DNA of 64,000 bases from Agapanthus africanus (Eukaryota > Streptophyta > Magnoliopsida > Asparagales > Amaryllidaceae), in contig JASDDO010000016.1 of the NCBI GenBank assembly GCA_030015575.1, positions 180,108,815 to 180,172,814 on the forward strand, read 5' to 3'. Numbering within the stretch: the first letter of the stretch is position 1; each line of letters opens with the position of its first letter. The notes beneath the pieces were generated by a model. The model was not told where the DNA came from, did not search any database, and saw only the letters and a program-made list of their open reading frames with translations. The translations under genes and the position numbers were made by a program. Below are positions 1 through 12,004 of this stretch, piece after piece.

Positions 1-897
1 TGGCATGACTGCTTTTCTTATTACTGATTCAAAAGAGAACTTCTATAAGTACACAGCCAGAGGGCTTCGTAGACAGTAGGAGCAGCAGAAACGTGTGCAA
101 GTTGCTTTATGAGTTAAAGCGGGCATCGCGGAGTTGGAACATCTCTTTTGATGTGGTAGTCAAAGAGTTTGACTTTATCAAAAATAGTAGATGAACCTTG
201 TATATACAAAAAGTTAGTAGGGAATATGGTGGTTATCCTCGTATTGTACGTGGATGACATACTCTTGATAAGAAAGGAGTTTCCTATGCTACACTCTGTC
301 AATCTCCTCTTATCACAAAAATTCTCCATATAAGATCAAGATGATACTCCTAAATCCTGGGTTTTAGATCTATGAGATAGATCTAAATGGATGTTAGGAT
401 TCTCACTAGGTGAAGTGAGATGGTTTCAATCAATCCTGGGGAGAATCATTGGAGATCTTCCAGGGTGGTAAGGACGACTGAATGTCAGTCACAGGCATTG
501 TCTTTACCCTCAGTGGAGGGACGGTATGTTGGAAGAGTTCCAAGCTAGATACCGTGACAAACTAGACGATAAAGGCTGGATACATCTCTACCTACGATGC
601 TACCAAAGAGGCAGTCTGGATGTATATTTGTTCTTGAGATGAACTTCGTTCCTACCATTGTGTGACAATAGAGTTGTGGCTTATGCCCAGGAAACCCCGT
701 CCCATCAGTGATCCAGACATATTCTTAGGCAGTATCACCTGATCATTGAGATGGTTGATCTCCAGGGGATCGAGGTTAGGAGAGTAGACTCTGAGGACAA
801 CACAGTGGATCCAGTCATAAAGGCCTTTTCCAAGAGAGAGACTTTTATGGGATGGTTGAATATGAGATATTTCAACCATTGCTATATGATGGCCCTA
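1..897 (+). pseudogene. Copia element D: decayed 3' end of pol (RT and RNase H)
   Basis: This is the end of a Ty1/copia pol region whose 5' part lies outside the window. It aligns by eye with the RT-RNase H part of element A (about 16650-17850). It keeps the RT active-site stretch coding YVDD near 250 and the RNase H stretch around 500-850. A polypurine tract and a 3' LTR follow directly, as expected for copia. The region is a heavily decayed fossil with many breaks. D belongs to the same family as element C (41558-51972), because their LTRs are closely similar throughout. Confidence 0.85.
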
Positions 898-912
898 GTG
901 CAAGTGGGAGAT
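898..912 (+). promoter_or_regulatory. Polypurine tract of element D
   Basis: The purine-rich run gtgcaagtgggagat sits immediately before the LTR start TGTTAG. The same 15-mer precedes the 3' LTRs of A, B and C. This tract primes plus-strand DNA synthesis in LTR retrotransposons. Confidence 0.9.
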
Positions 913-2943
913 TGTTAGTTATATGTATACCCTAGAGTCCATTACTATACATGAGATGTATATTGTAGTGGATGCTTGGACATATATAGGGAGGACTTTC
1001 TTGCTCGACATGATAGTATTCTATCTGGTTACTCTTTATCTTAACATGTACACTGATTGTCTCTCTGTTACATGTTGGTAAAACCCTTAGGATGTGTACT
1101 TGACTACCTAGATTATGATGCAGATCATACTAGTGGGACAAAGGTAGTCCATGAGTACATCCTTTAATGTCCCTAGTTGTGGGTGTACCGAGACGGGGCA
1201 TCGATATACAAGTGTAGACTAGCGTATACCTTCTCGACCCATGTAGATGGGCGATGGATGATCCCATATCCATTGGTGTTTGACATCAGAGATGCTATAC
1301 GGGTTCTCAGTGGAGACTGGGTACACTGGATGGACTCGCCGCGAACTCCTAGATGGTATTATACCTTACGTCAGATAGCAGTTCTCTGGTGACACTTATA
1401 CAGGTTAGTCTGTCGACCTGAGATCGTCATAGAGTCTTGTGTGTCTCCCACGGTGCTTTGATTTCGACCCTACCACGGCTCTACTGAGTGTGCAAACAGG
1501 TGGTTTTTGGGTACAGTCTCGAGTCACATGGAGGCAATGAGCGATAGGAGGGGATTCGTCTCTCCCGGTATTGGGGGTTGATGTTGCGCTATGCTCAATT
1601 GGCCATAACTGGAAATACCTGGCCAGGATTGCTGAGATTTACTAGTAAGAGTTATCAGTAGTTTCTCGACCGTTATGGACAATACATCGGCATGAGTTAT
1701 CAAGCTACTGGGGTCTGACGCTTAGCACCCCTAGACGAGATATGCGACATATCAGACGAAGATACCGGACTGTACGGTAGTGTTACTGATTGGATTCGCC
1801 GGAGTATGAGCGGGCTTGCTTGTTGATCTTCTGATCGCTCAATACCCCGGGTGGCTGTTATGCTTAGCATGCCTCTTGCGGCTTATGGGTGTTTGATATG
1901 ATCATCACCTACTGCCGGCGTATTGACGAGTCTTTAGAGTCCTACACAGAGGTTTCCTGGCTCAAGCGAAATGAAGTAGGAGCACATATGTGATATGTGC
2001 GAGACCGAGATTAATACGAGTATGTGATACCGTATTCAATTCTCGCGATTTGTATCATCGGTCGGTTATATGCGATATAGCCGGGTTAACGAATCAAGTG
2101 TTGATTCGATAAATTGATACACATAATGTTAGTCGGTTATATGTGATATGACCGGATCATTAAATCAAGTGTTGATTTAATGGTTTAATGTATAATTATA
2201 TATTTGATATATTACTTTACATTAACTAGTATAGGCTCACTTAAGATTGTTTTCTCACTTGTTGTGCACATAGTGTATATGTGATATATATTTGTGTACA
2301 TGATTGTATCATGCTTGATAATACATGTAAACATGCGTGTGTGTATGACTTACACCATGCTTACTTATAATTGTGAGGTTTTATTTATTTTAAGTAAATT
2401 CAAAATGGTGGCTTTATTTGTCATGGCATGAAGCTTCATGAAGCTTGGATTACCATTGACCAAGTCCACACACTTTGTTTTACTTAAGATATTTTTAAAC
2501 CAAACCATTAGAGTTAACCTTGGTTATGTCTCTACAATGGTTAGTGTATGACACTAACTTACCCATGGTTGCAAATAGATTTGATAATTCATTCACTTGA
2601 TTATTCTTGAGCTATTCTTCTTCATCTTCTTCCTTTTTCTTTCTAGCTTCAAAAGAGATGACAAAATCAAGTGAGAAAATAAAATCTAAAGTGAGCCGAC
2701 TTCCTGCTTCATCATCCTATACACTTGCTTGGGTAGTAAAGGGTGTTCTCTTCATAAAGTTCTTAACCTAGTGAAGGGGGTAGCTTGAGTTTAGGTCTCC
2801 TCGACGTAGATCATCTTCGGCCTCGAATACTATGAGCAAGATCGTTCATTTCTCCAAGGGAACCCATACTAGAGTATCAGGAGATTCATGATCGCAGCGC
2901 AGTGACTTCAACACGGAGCTTTAGAAGTGAAGGACCGGTCTAC
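913..2943 (+). repeat. 3' LTR of copia element D, first part
   Basis: The LTR begins TGTTAGTTATATGTA and matches the C LTRs (reverse complement of 41558-43788), including the motif CGAGTCTTTAGAGTC near 1928 and the segment ending near 2820. It is interrupted at 2943 by the TRIM and resumes at 39708. Joined, the LTR is about 2.2 kb, the length expected from C (2,231 bp). It is more diverged than the C LTRs are from each other, so D is much older. Confidence 0.88.
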
Positions 2944-3278
2944 TGTAATACCCCATGTATTATCCGGTATACCCATTTATACCAGATAAGCATGGGGACC
3001 CACTGTAAAATAATGGGGAATCTTCGGAATACATTCCGAAAAAGGGCATATCTGTACTATAAATGGAATGATACCACTCTTCAACACAGAGAGGCGCCTT
3101 TTGGATGAATCGAAACTCCGGAGTTTGAAGAACTTCGTAGTTAAGCGTGCTTGAGCCAGAGAAATTCTGGGATGGGTGACCTCCTGGGAAGTAACCCCGG
3201 GTTCATTCAAAGGGACAAAACCGTGCAGTTTCGGCCAGAGCGGACAATACCATCTGTGTTTGGGGGTGGATCGTGTCA
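2944..3278 (+). repeat. TRIM 5' LTR (335 bp)
   Basis: It starts TGTAATACCCC and ends GATCGTGTCA. It has the same length as the copy at 39368-39702 and is clearly homologous along its length. The preceding five bases tctac form one half of the target duplication. It contains the 5S-derived block at 3129-3192. Confidence 0.9.
3129..3192 (+). ncRNA. 5S rRNA-derived block in TRIM 5' LTR (not a complete 5S gene)
   Basis: The 64 bp align without gaps to plant 5S rRNA from AGAACTCCG to GGGAAGT, with roughly ten mismatches by eye. The A-box region agttaagcgtgcttgag (3139-3155) and the C-box gatgggtgacctcctggga (3171-3189) are almost unchanged. In Cassandra elements this block is thought to act as a Pol III promoter. 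The first third of 5S is not recognisable, so this is LTR sequence and not a ribosomal gene. Confidence 0.85.
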
Positions 3279-3339
3279 AAAACAGATGGTATTGTCCGCT
3301 CTGGCCGAAACCGTACGTTTTGTCCTTCGGAGCGAACCA
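3279..3339 (-). repeat. TRIM interior: inverted LTR copy, left piece
   Basis: From aacagatggtattgtccgct the sequence is the reverse complement of the LTR end just upstream (about 3220-3258), giving a perfect hairpin of about 29 bp arms. The copy continues after element B at 39165 and ends near 39303, next to the PBS-like site. Confidence 0.85.
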
Positions 3340-5578
3340 TGTTGGAGATAGTGCCCTCAGAGTCAATTATTGGATCACAGGCATGTGATTGCAATGATTG
3401 AGGGAGGACCTATTCCGGTAGGACAGTCTTACTCAAGATGATAGTATGCTATCTGGTTTATCTTTATCATCGTGTACTGCTTTAGGTGACCCTACAGGTC
3501 ACTATTGCACGTTGATAGAGCCCCTAGGATTCTTGCTTGACTACCGACAGTATGAGGGCGATCATATACGTGGGAGCGGGTAGTCTATAAGCATATCCTT
3601 AAAAGGTCCCTAGTCGTGGGAGTTTCAAGACAGGGCATCTTACTCCAGAGTAGACTAGTGTATACAGTCGAGACCCCGACGAGGAGCGGTGGCCGGTCTC
3701 ACAAGCCACTGGTGTCAGTTGGATCACCTAAGATGTATACAGGTGCTCATTGGGTTATGAGTACACCGGACAAGACTCGCCGGGAACATGCTAGTTGGTC
3801 TTATACCTGACGTCAGATAGCAGTTCCTTGGTGACATGTGTACAGGTTAGTTCATCGACCTGAGGATCGTCATTTGTCTCGTGTGAGTTCCCACTGTACT
3901 TTGATTACTACCCTACCACGCTCAAAGGAGACGTGCAAACAGGTTTTAGTTGGGTACAGTCCTGAGCCACATGGAGGCAGTGAGCGGATCTTCAGGGGTT
4001 CGTCTCTCCCGGTATTGGGGGTGAGGTCGCGCTGTGTCTAGGAGAGCCATTACACGAAGTCCTTGGCCAAGGCAGGAGATTTACTGGTAGGTATTCCAGT
4101 AGTATCTCAGGGTGTTCTAGGCTACACTCCGACACGACTTGTACCGCTTTTGGGGGTCTGACTTTTACCGACCACCTAGGCCCGCCATGCGATGCTCATA
4201 GACGAACGGACCGGACTGTACGGATATTGTCACTGACAGACTCAGTAGGGTGTCAGGATGAGTTCGCTCATCGACGTCTCTTTTGGTCAATAGCTGGTAG
4301 CCCGTCACGTATGGCAAATACCTCTGACGTGCTAGTGGTTAAATCCACAGCCATAGTATTGACGAGTCTTTAGAGTCCCCCATATTCAGTTACTCAAGTT
4401 TTCGGGCGAAACGCTGTAGAGGCCGTATGGAGATATGGCAGGGTTCGATCAGATACGTGCGGTATTGCACGGATCAGGATCGGACGGTTAGTACTAGAGG
4501 CCGTATGGATATATGGCAGGGTTCGATCAGATACATGCGGTATTGCACGGATCAGGATTGGACGGATAATACTAGCCGGCTTTGGTTTAAGCCGGATCTT
4601 AGTATAGTACAGTGTAGATTTTGTTTCTTTGCATTGTATTCGGTCGGAATACAGATGCGGGTGTGTATACACAGTATCGGGGTTTTCCTGTAATTTATTA
4701 CGGGACCAGTTTTCTGGAGTTGCCAGTTTGCTTTCCGTTTCGGCCATATTTCTTTGTATCTTTCATTGGCCGAAAATTGGTGGAGGAGGGCTTATTTGCA
4801 TTTGTGCAAATTAGCTATTTGGAGGGTGGTCTTTGCATATTATTGTATCATGATAGTTCCGCCATCATATTGACGTCCTTGTTCATGATGGTGGCTTGAC
4901 CTTTTTGAAGTCATCATGCTTGATGATGATGTTTGGTTATGATGGTTGTTGTTGAGTGTGGATGTGGTTGTGATCATTGCTTTTTATCATCATTCTTTTC
5001 TTGCATGATCATTGATCCTCATCCCCTTGGACATACACTCACTCCCTCTCTCATTTTCTCCACTCCCATGAGCATGGCCGGCCAAGCTCTTAGGGGCTGT
5101 CCAAATTTCATGTGTGGGGTTTTTGTGCTTTTGCTTTGGTAAAAATCCCACAAGATCAATCTCCATTAGCTTGTATCATCCCTCCATTAAAAGGCAACAT
5201 CCACTACCCCAAAAATGAGACACAAGTTCTACACTACATTCTACAGCAAATCTTGGGCACGTCGACTCGCCAACTTCGTGCCCGAGTTGCCTCGGTACAG
5301 AGGTGGGAGCCCGTAAAAGAAGCCGGTGACGTGGTGCCCTTCCGGCGACGAGGTGGAGACCGGAGATTCGGCGGGGAGATCGGGACGACGACGAGAAGAC
5401 CGAAGGACACGGATCGCTCGGTATATCTCTCTACCCCTTCTCTTGATAGCTAGGACTAGCTTAATGGCCCGATCCGGGTTTATAGTGCGCGGTGGTGCCG
5501 GTTTGAAAAGTTAAAGAAAATCACCGCTTCCGCATTCCGGCGTCGGATTGACGGCCGGGGCGCCGCCGTGCAGTTACA
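3340..5578 (+). repeat. 5' LTR of element B
   Basis: It starts TGTTGGAGATAGTGCC and ends GCAGTTACA just before the PBS. It contains the block shared by all copia LTRs here, including CGAGTCTTTAGAGTCC near 4363, tctctcccggtattggggg near 4003 and accggactgtacgg near 4210. Confidence 0.92.
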
Positions 5579-5579
5579 G

Positions 5580-5591
5580 TGGTATCAGAGC
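5580..5591 (+). promoter_or_regulatory. Primer-binding site of element B
   Basis: tggtatcagagc exactly matches the complement of the 3' end of plant initiator tRNA-Met, one base after the LTR end. Confidence 0.92.
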
Positions 5592-5789
5592 CTCGCCATT
5601 AACCTAGTCTAGCTTGGTCTAATGTGTTTACACTTCCGATCGGACAAATGTTCCAAAACCGCGTTTTTCAAAACATCAGTTTTCTGTCGAAATTTTTTTA
5701 GCTCGAAATTTTTTCAGGTCATTGCAGAATGATGTGTAGGGAAAGATAAGACTTCTGTGAAAATTTGGTGAACTGATGCTTCAGGATGA

Positions 5790-5834
5790 CCGCGGAACCG
5801 CGGCCAAACCCCCCTTCTGGCCGCGGTTCCGCCG
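5790..5834 (+). other. GC-rich leader hairpin, element B
   Basis: ccgcggaaccgcggcc (5790-5805) pairs with ggccgcggttccgccg (5819-5834) around a 13-base loop. Similar hairpins lie at 12005-12050 in A and 49495-49543 in C. All are about 200 nt from the LTR-PBS junction. Confidence 0.8.
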
Positions 5835-6138
5835 CAGTTTAGTGTCTTCAGTGCGCCATTTTTGCACAGTAATCTTTTTACAGGGAAAATAGGGGTTTTG
5901 GAATATTATTTTTGGGCCCAGAATTTCTTTGAGTGCTACAGTAAAGCTTGGGGCCCACTTGGTAAATTTTGATCGATCGGATATTTTAAACACATTAGTT
6001 CACAGTATTTACATTATATCTGCGACCGTGAATGTCACTTGATCGGTAAATCCTGTCTAACTGCTATAGCCCGGTTAGACGGATTTGCGAACGTGACATT
6101 CATGTTGATGTTCTGTGTTATGCTGTGATGTTGCGGAT

Positions 6139-6615
6139 CGGTCGTGGGGGATAGCCTGGATGCAATGCTAGTACAGTTTTTGTTGCATTATGTACATTTG
6201 ATATTGCGGGGCGAGCGTCCGACATGTGGACTGCCGTCACTGCCTGATTGTATATTATTCTTTTGGGGCACGACCAGGTTGCGGTCGATGTACCCGTTGT
6301 ATGTATATTTTACTTTCTGTACTAGGATTACCCCGTGGAGGGGTGCACGGATAGCCGGGTTCTAGAGGGCAACGGGCCCGCATCTCATAGCATTGAGACG
6401 GAGGGGGCTTCACTCTAGAATTGGCGGGCTATTCGCCACACTCGTAGGGGGTACAGGTTGACCCAGGAGGGGTGCCCAAGTTACCGGATTCCGTGAAGTG
6501 CCGGATGGTCCATTCACGTTGCTGAAGGGGGCTGCCTCGCTTCAGGTTTTGGCGGGTAACTTGCCGCGCCCGTAGGGGTCTAGGATTTCATTGCACAGGC
6601 TATCCACACGACCGG
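6139..6615 (+). other. Leader stem domain, element B
   Basis: The outer stem ggtcgtgggggatagcctg near 6140 pairs with caggctatccacacgacc near 6597. Inside it, cggatagcc (6348-6356) pairs with ggctattcg (6427-6435), ttctagag pairs with ctctagaa (about 6360-6420), and caagttacc (6477-6485) pairs with ggtaacttg (6555-6563). A and C have the same stem order with different bases. Confidence 0.75.
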
Positions 6616-7001
6616 AGGAATGTCGGGTTTCAGTAGCGGCTCTGTGAAACCCGGGGATCCCAGATATCTGTATTGTTCTGTGATGCTGTATATTTCTGTG
6701 ATGTTGCATTTTATCATGCCTTGAGCGAAAATTATATATTGATATATATTAGTAGATGTTGTATATGTTTTGCATCCGCGCTAGTCCAGTCCCCGCTCTG
6801 TCGTTGGTTAGCTAACCTAACGGGTAATGACGGGACCCAGTGGCGAATGCGGATGGCATATACGTACATCAATATATTTTCGTTCTTTGTGGTGTGATCA
6901 ATTGATGGGACTGCGTTGATTCGGATCAATGCAAGTTAAAAACAAACCTATTCTGATGTTGTTGGAACATTTTTCAAAAAGCTGTTATTGCAAGGACGTT
7001 C

Positions 7002-7232
7002 ACTTTTGTTTTGCACCGTGGTATTCAGTTGGAATATCCTGCTCCTCAGTCGACGAGGCAAGGGCCGAGATCCCTTCACCGGGAGTGACCCCTTCGACAG
7101 AAGTTTGCGTCAGGGCAATAACTTCGCTATAGTCGATTACTTTTGCTTTGCACCGTGGTATTCAGTTGGAATATCCTGCACCTCATTCTATGGGGAAAGA
7201 GCCGAGATCCCTTCACCGGGAGTGACCTCTTT
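7002..7232 (+). repeat. Direct duplication of a 93 bp leader unit, element B
   Basis: Two copies, 7002-7094 and 7140-7232, are offset by 137 bp. Each contains tttgcaccgtggtattc, tggaatatcctg and cccttcaccgggagtgacc. Element C carries a related duplicated unit at 47377-47620 in the opposite orientation. Confidence 0.85.
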
Positions 7233-7890
7233 AGCAATGGTTTTCGTCACTATATTTTTCTAAACAGCTATCAGTTCCTTCAACAATATCAAGTTCATTA
7301 CATTAAAGGTTTTCGCCAGAAACCATTCATAGCCCTCCATCATTTCGGTTAAATATTCGGTAGTATTCAAGCTATGTATTTTGACCTCACGCCAAGGCAT
7401 AGTGATTGGTAGCTGCCGGATATTTATCTGTTGCATAGATAGATGCGTTGGTTTGGGACAGTCGTACTACTATTTTGGCCTACGTCAAGGGTATGTACGG
7501 GTGGGTTCAAATTAACCTGGATAATGATGGGCAGAACTTGACATGTGACTTATGATATTTTGACCTCACGCCAAGGTCATAAGAGCATGGGGCAGAAATC
7601 ACATCAGGAGTTTCTAAAGAAACTGAAACTTGCCAGATATACGCATACCTTCTGGAGTGTGATGACTTGAGCGGATTCCGTCACGTTATCATGCGATGAT
7701 AGTTGGATCCCGATTCCTACTGATGAGTTGGTTTACTCCTCGGGTGATCCCGACTAATTCTTCTTTCAGGTTTGGAGGAGAATTTAACGGTACAGTGGGA
7801 GGTTTCCAGATTAGATAAATTGGTAACCATTCTGATCTAGGTTAGAGTGCACGCTGAGTGTTTCTTTTCTCTCTCTCTTCGGCAGCGACC

Positions 7891-9681
7891 ATTGACCCGA
7901 CCCTAAGACTATGACTCAGTGACCAAGTTGACCGAACCTTCTTAAACACTGGCTTTTGGATTGTCAGAGTTGCAAACCTCATTGCTACTCCTACTTTTAC
8001 CCTTTTCTCCAGGACACCCCGTATTACTACGAACGTCCACTTCCATTGGACAAAACCATCGTATGGTTATATACGAACTCGAAGGAATTTATTCGAGGAT
8101 GGTTTCCGGTTCTGGAGAAAAAGGATTGGACTATTCAGTTGTCTTTTCCTTTTACCTTCTCTCAGGTTGCGAGTACTCCTTGGTTTAGGAGATAGTACAC
8201 CTATTACGCAAATTGGATAGTCTTCTTCCAAACCTTAGGCTGGTGCCGAACGGTGGGGAATGAAGAAAACCAATTAGCATAACGATGGTATGCAGAAGGT
8301 ATTAAGTTAAGACAAAGCAAGGGATTAGTAAGAGGGCAAAGCAAACTGCGACTACTATTCACGACCAAACCAAGTATTTCTTCGCCAATCCTAAAATCAC
8401 CTTTGTATTTCTCCAGAACACTCCGTATCACTACGAAGATCCACAGTTTATCGGATACTCCATCGTATGGTTATATACGAACTCGAAAGGAACTTGTTCC
8501 AGTTCGGGGATGGATTCTGGTTCAGGAGAGATAGGAATAAGGTTTATTCGGTTGTCTTTTATCCTCACCTTCTCTCGCATTGCGAGTGCTCCTAGGATTA
8601 GGACAGTACACCCATTATGCTTATTGGATAGTCTTCTTCCAAACCATAGGCTGGTGCCGAACGGTAGGGAAGGAAGAAAAACATTTGGCCTAAAGGGGTG
8701 TACAGAAGGTAATGACTAAAGACATAGAAAGGGATTTGGAAAGGTGGCAAAGAATTACACGGTTACAGTTGTGAATATGGATTATGGAAGAGGCATTACT
8801 AGGAATACCAGGATACCCCTACGAAACATTTCAATGTTTCAGTTTCACTGTGTACTGTTAAAAGAGAACTGATTTCCCAATTAGATACTTACTCCAGGGT
8901 ATGTATTTACCAGGTATGATTCTCACATCTGTATATTTTTATAGATGATGAGTGGGAGTAAGTTATTGGGAATTAGGTGATCATCCTCATTATATCGGGA
9001 TTCGTTGTAATCGGTGATATTTGAGGAAATCACCTGGGCTGTTGCCGGTCGGCAAATATTGGTTTTGAATATCCGCTGTTATGCACCAATTTCAATTCGA
9101 TATATCTGTACGTCTATTTTCATAGAGTGAGATATACCTTTTTAAAATTATGTCTATGACATTTACCTATATCAGTGGATGGTTAGGTAAGGAGCATTGA
9201 ACAGCGGTGTAATTCTTCATAACCATAAGTACAGTTTTCAACCTACGGCACACAGTGAATGAGTTATCAGACTCAAGGGACTTATACATATTATTGTATG
9301 TTGTCCAGCGTCCATGAGGACAGAGGGGTTGGTTCTCGTACTATATTCGGTTTACTTATGACTTCTCTAGTTTTTAGACAGGTGTTTCGTGGAAACACAG
9401 GGTCCGAATTTTAAGAAGTTATAGGTATTTGAATAAAGTAGAGAACCAGATATTGCAAGTATCGGGATTCTTCAAAGTGATCGGAGATGTAGATACTTGA
9501 GTATGGTATTCAGTTGATAGTAGTGATTAAGAGAACTTGCTTCTCTTTCAGGTTACTCATAATTGGAAGCATTCCTAGGTTGAGTAACGCTGATCGGCCT
9601 CCTTCCATTTAGTTGACATGCACTGGAGACAGTTGCATGATTTGAATCTGGTTCAATTAAATCAGCGCCTCTGGTTCTATA
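7891..9681 (+). pseudogene. Element B interior where gag and early pol would be expected; unrecognised content
   Basis: This region follows the leader end and should hold gag and the first part of pol. I see no gag, zinc knuckle, protease or integrase motif. It contains a direct duplication: about 7985-8390 and 8390-8770, offset by 404 bp, with anchors ggttatatacgaactcgaa at 8065 and 8469 and tcttcttccaaacc at 8221 and 8631. The rest, 8770-9681, shows nothing I recognise. The origin of this sequence is unknown. Confidence 0.55.
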
Positions 9682-11797
9682 TGTTAGTGTATATGCCCTA
9701 GAGGCCATTACTGTATCATACTAGTTTGTATATTACTTAATGGAAGCTTGGGATATTCACCTTGTATAAACAATCTTGCTCAATATAGTAGTATGCTACT
9801 TGGTTTGTTTCTACTTCAATGTGTACATGTGTTTATTTTAGTATATCACCTATACACATTAGTGGAGCCCTTAGGATCTTTGCTTGATTACCAGCGTTGT
9901 GATGGCAGTCACACTAGTGGGGGCTGGGTAATCTATAAGCACATCCTTATACAGGTCCCTAGTCGCAGGACTATCGAGACAGGGCATCGATACTCCGGAG
10001 TAGACTAGCGTATGCGCTTCTCATCCCAGTGTGGGAGATGGTCTCTCCCACAGCCATTAGTACGTCGTACTGGAGATAGTATACGGGTGCTCGTTAGGTT
10101 ACGAGTACACTGGACATGACTCGTCGGGAACTGACCGGTTGGTATTATACCTATCGTCAGTTATCAGTTCCCTGGTGACATGAGTACAGCTTAGTCTGCT
10201 GACTTGACACTGTCACTTCGCTTCGAGTGTGTTCCCACTGTACTTTGATTACTACCCTACCGCGGCTCAAAGGAGTCGTGCAAACAGGTAGTAGTTGGGT
10301 ACAGTCCCGAAGCACTTGGAGGCAGTGACGGTTAGACAGGATTCGTCTCTCCCGGTATTGGGGGTTGACATCGCGCTGTGTCTAGGAGAGCCATTACACG
10401 AGTAGTCCTTGGCCAGGGCAATCGAGATATACCGGTAGGCTTCCAGTGTTATCTCAGGGTGTTTTGGGCTTCACTCCGACACGACTTGTACCGCTATTAG
10501 GGGACTGACGTTTACCGCCCCCCTAGGCCCGCTATGCGATGTATCAGACGAACAGACCGGACTGTACGGAGATTGTCACAGTCAGACTCAGTAGGAGTTC
10601 AGATGGGTTTCACCTCGTCAGTCTTCTTGTCAGCATCTACCTGGGGACCGTTACGCACAGCTAGTGCCGCTTGCGGTATGTGGTTAAACCCACTGCTAGC
10701 GTAGTGTCGAGTCTTTAGAGTCCCACACAGAGAGCTATTCGCCTTTAGGCAAAAGAGTAGTGGTCGCATGGTTTTGCGACAGGTTCGGTCACATCCGTGC
10801 ACTTATCACGTACAGTGTCCGGACAGTTAAGACTAGCGGGCTTTGGTTTAAGCCAGATCCTAGTGTACGTTTTGGGATTGGATTTATCCAGTATGTATTC
10901 GTGTTCCTCGCAACGCGGATGCGGGTGTGTATGCACAGTTGACGGAGAGACAGAGGCAGAGAATTCTTATTAGGGTTGTTGACTGTTGACTATTGACTTT
11001 TTGTTCAACCCTAATGAGAATATGATATGTAATTAACAATAATATTAATTAAGTATTATGGTGACATGGTTGTTGAGGGGTTGACTTTGTTGACTTGTTG
11101 ACTTTGTTGACCGGTTGACTAGGTTGGACTAGTTGACCATCATGATGACAATGGCTATCATTTCATGGCAAAGACTTTTACTTGCTTGTTTCTCTTGTGA
11201 AAAATGAGTGCATGAAATGATATGGCTATTGTAGCTTAAACCATCACATAATACTTGATTGCTATGATTTGTGATGATGGCTTTGGATTATGAGAGCCAA
11301 GAGAGAAAGGTCTTTCTCATTCTATCATTTTCATTCTCTCTCTTGTGTTCTTGAGCTCTCATCTTCTTCCTCTTGCTCTCCCTCTCTTTAGTCTATGGTT
11401 CACTTGTCTCATGTGTTGAGAACCAAGAACCATAGAGAAAAATCCCAACACACTCTCCTCTACTCACTCTAGTTCACAAGGTTTAGCAAACCGAGTGAAC
11501 TAGTTTCTTCAAAGCTCGAAGAAGAAGCCAAAGGTAGAAGCTTCAGGTGGATCGATCTTCGGCGCAAGGAGACGACGGGGTGAAGCCGATCCGGACAACC
11601 ATCGAGGCTTGAAGACGAAGGAGTTCAAGAAAGAAAGGTATAACCCCCTAACCGAGTAGTTAACAACTCCTAGTTAGGTTGTTAGTTAGATGTTTAACAA
11701 AGATCCGGTTTTGAGTCCATATTACCGCCTCTAGAAAATTGTTTTTCACCAAATTCCGCATGCCCGAAAGCACCGGGAGAGGTAGCATGGACTTACA
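9682..11797 (+). repeat. 5' LTR of element A
   Basis: It starts TGTTAGTGTATATGCCC and ends GGACTTACA. It carries the shared copia LTR block with CGAGTCTTTAGAGTCCC near 10707 and tctctcccggtattggggg near 10346. Near the end there is a run of ttgactttgttgact-type repeats (about 10975-11140). Confidence 0.95.
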
Positions 11798-11798
11798 G

Positions 11799-11810
11799 TG
11801 TATCAAAGCC
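11799..11810 (+). promoter_or_regulatory. Degenerate primer-binding site of element A
   Basis: tgtatcaaagcc lies one base after the LTR, where B and C have tggtatcagagc. It matches the initiator-Met complement at 10 of 12 positions. Confidence 0.75.
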
Positions 11811-12004
11811 TAGTTAAACTCTATCTAATATGTTAGCAAAGTAACTAGAAGATCGATCAAAGAAAAAGTCACGAAACGAACCCGATGTGTCAAGTTTCTT
11901 CCGATTTTTCTTCTGTTCAAAAATTGATAAATTTCATCTTAAAAATCGGCTCAGGCTTTTTATAGAATAACCACAAAATTTGGTCCCCACGAACCGATCA
12001 AAGC

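Larger units (their letters stand above)
5592..7890 (+). other. Long untranslated leader of element B
   Basis: About 2.3 kb separate the PBS from the place where coding begins in relatives (gcagcgaccat at 7884). No plausible ORF is present. It is homologous to the leaders of A (11811-13893) and C (46570-49728). Features include a GC hairpin (5790-5834), a long-range stem (about 6139-6158 with 6597-6615), two inner stem modules, the segment with gctctgtcgttggttagct (about 6790-6880), two direct copies of a 93 bp hairpin unit, and a paired motif tgacctcacgccaagg near 7382 and 7560. Confidence 0.8.

Noticed and set aside
3129-3192. Functional 5S rRNA gene
   Set aside because: Only the 3' half aligns, the first third is replaced, and the block is repeated in both LTRs of a TRIM.
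5580-5591. tRNA gene fragments at the tggtatcagagc sites
   Set aside because: They are complementary to the tRNA 3' end, sit beside LTRs, and lack tRNA A and B boxes. They are primer-binding sites.
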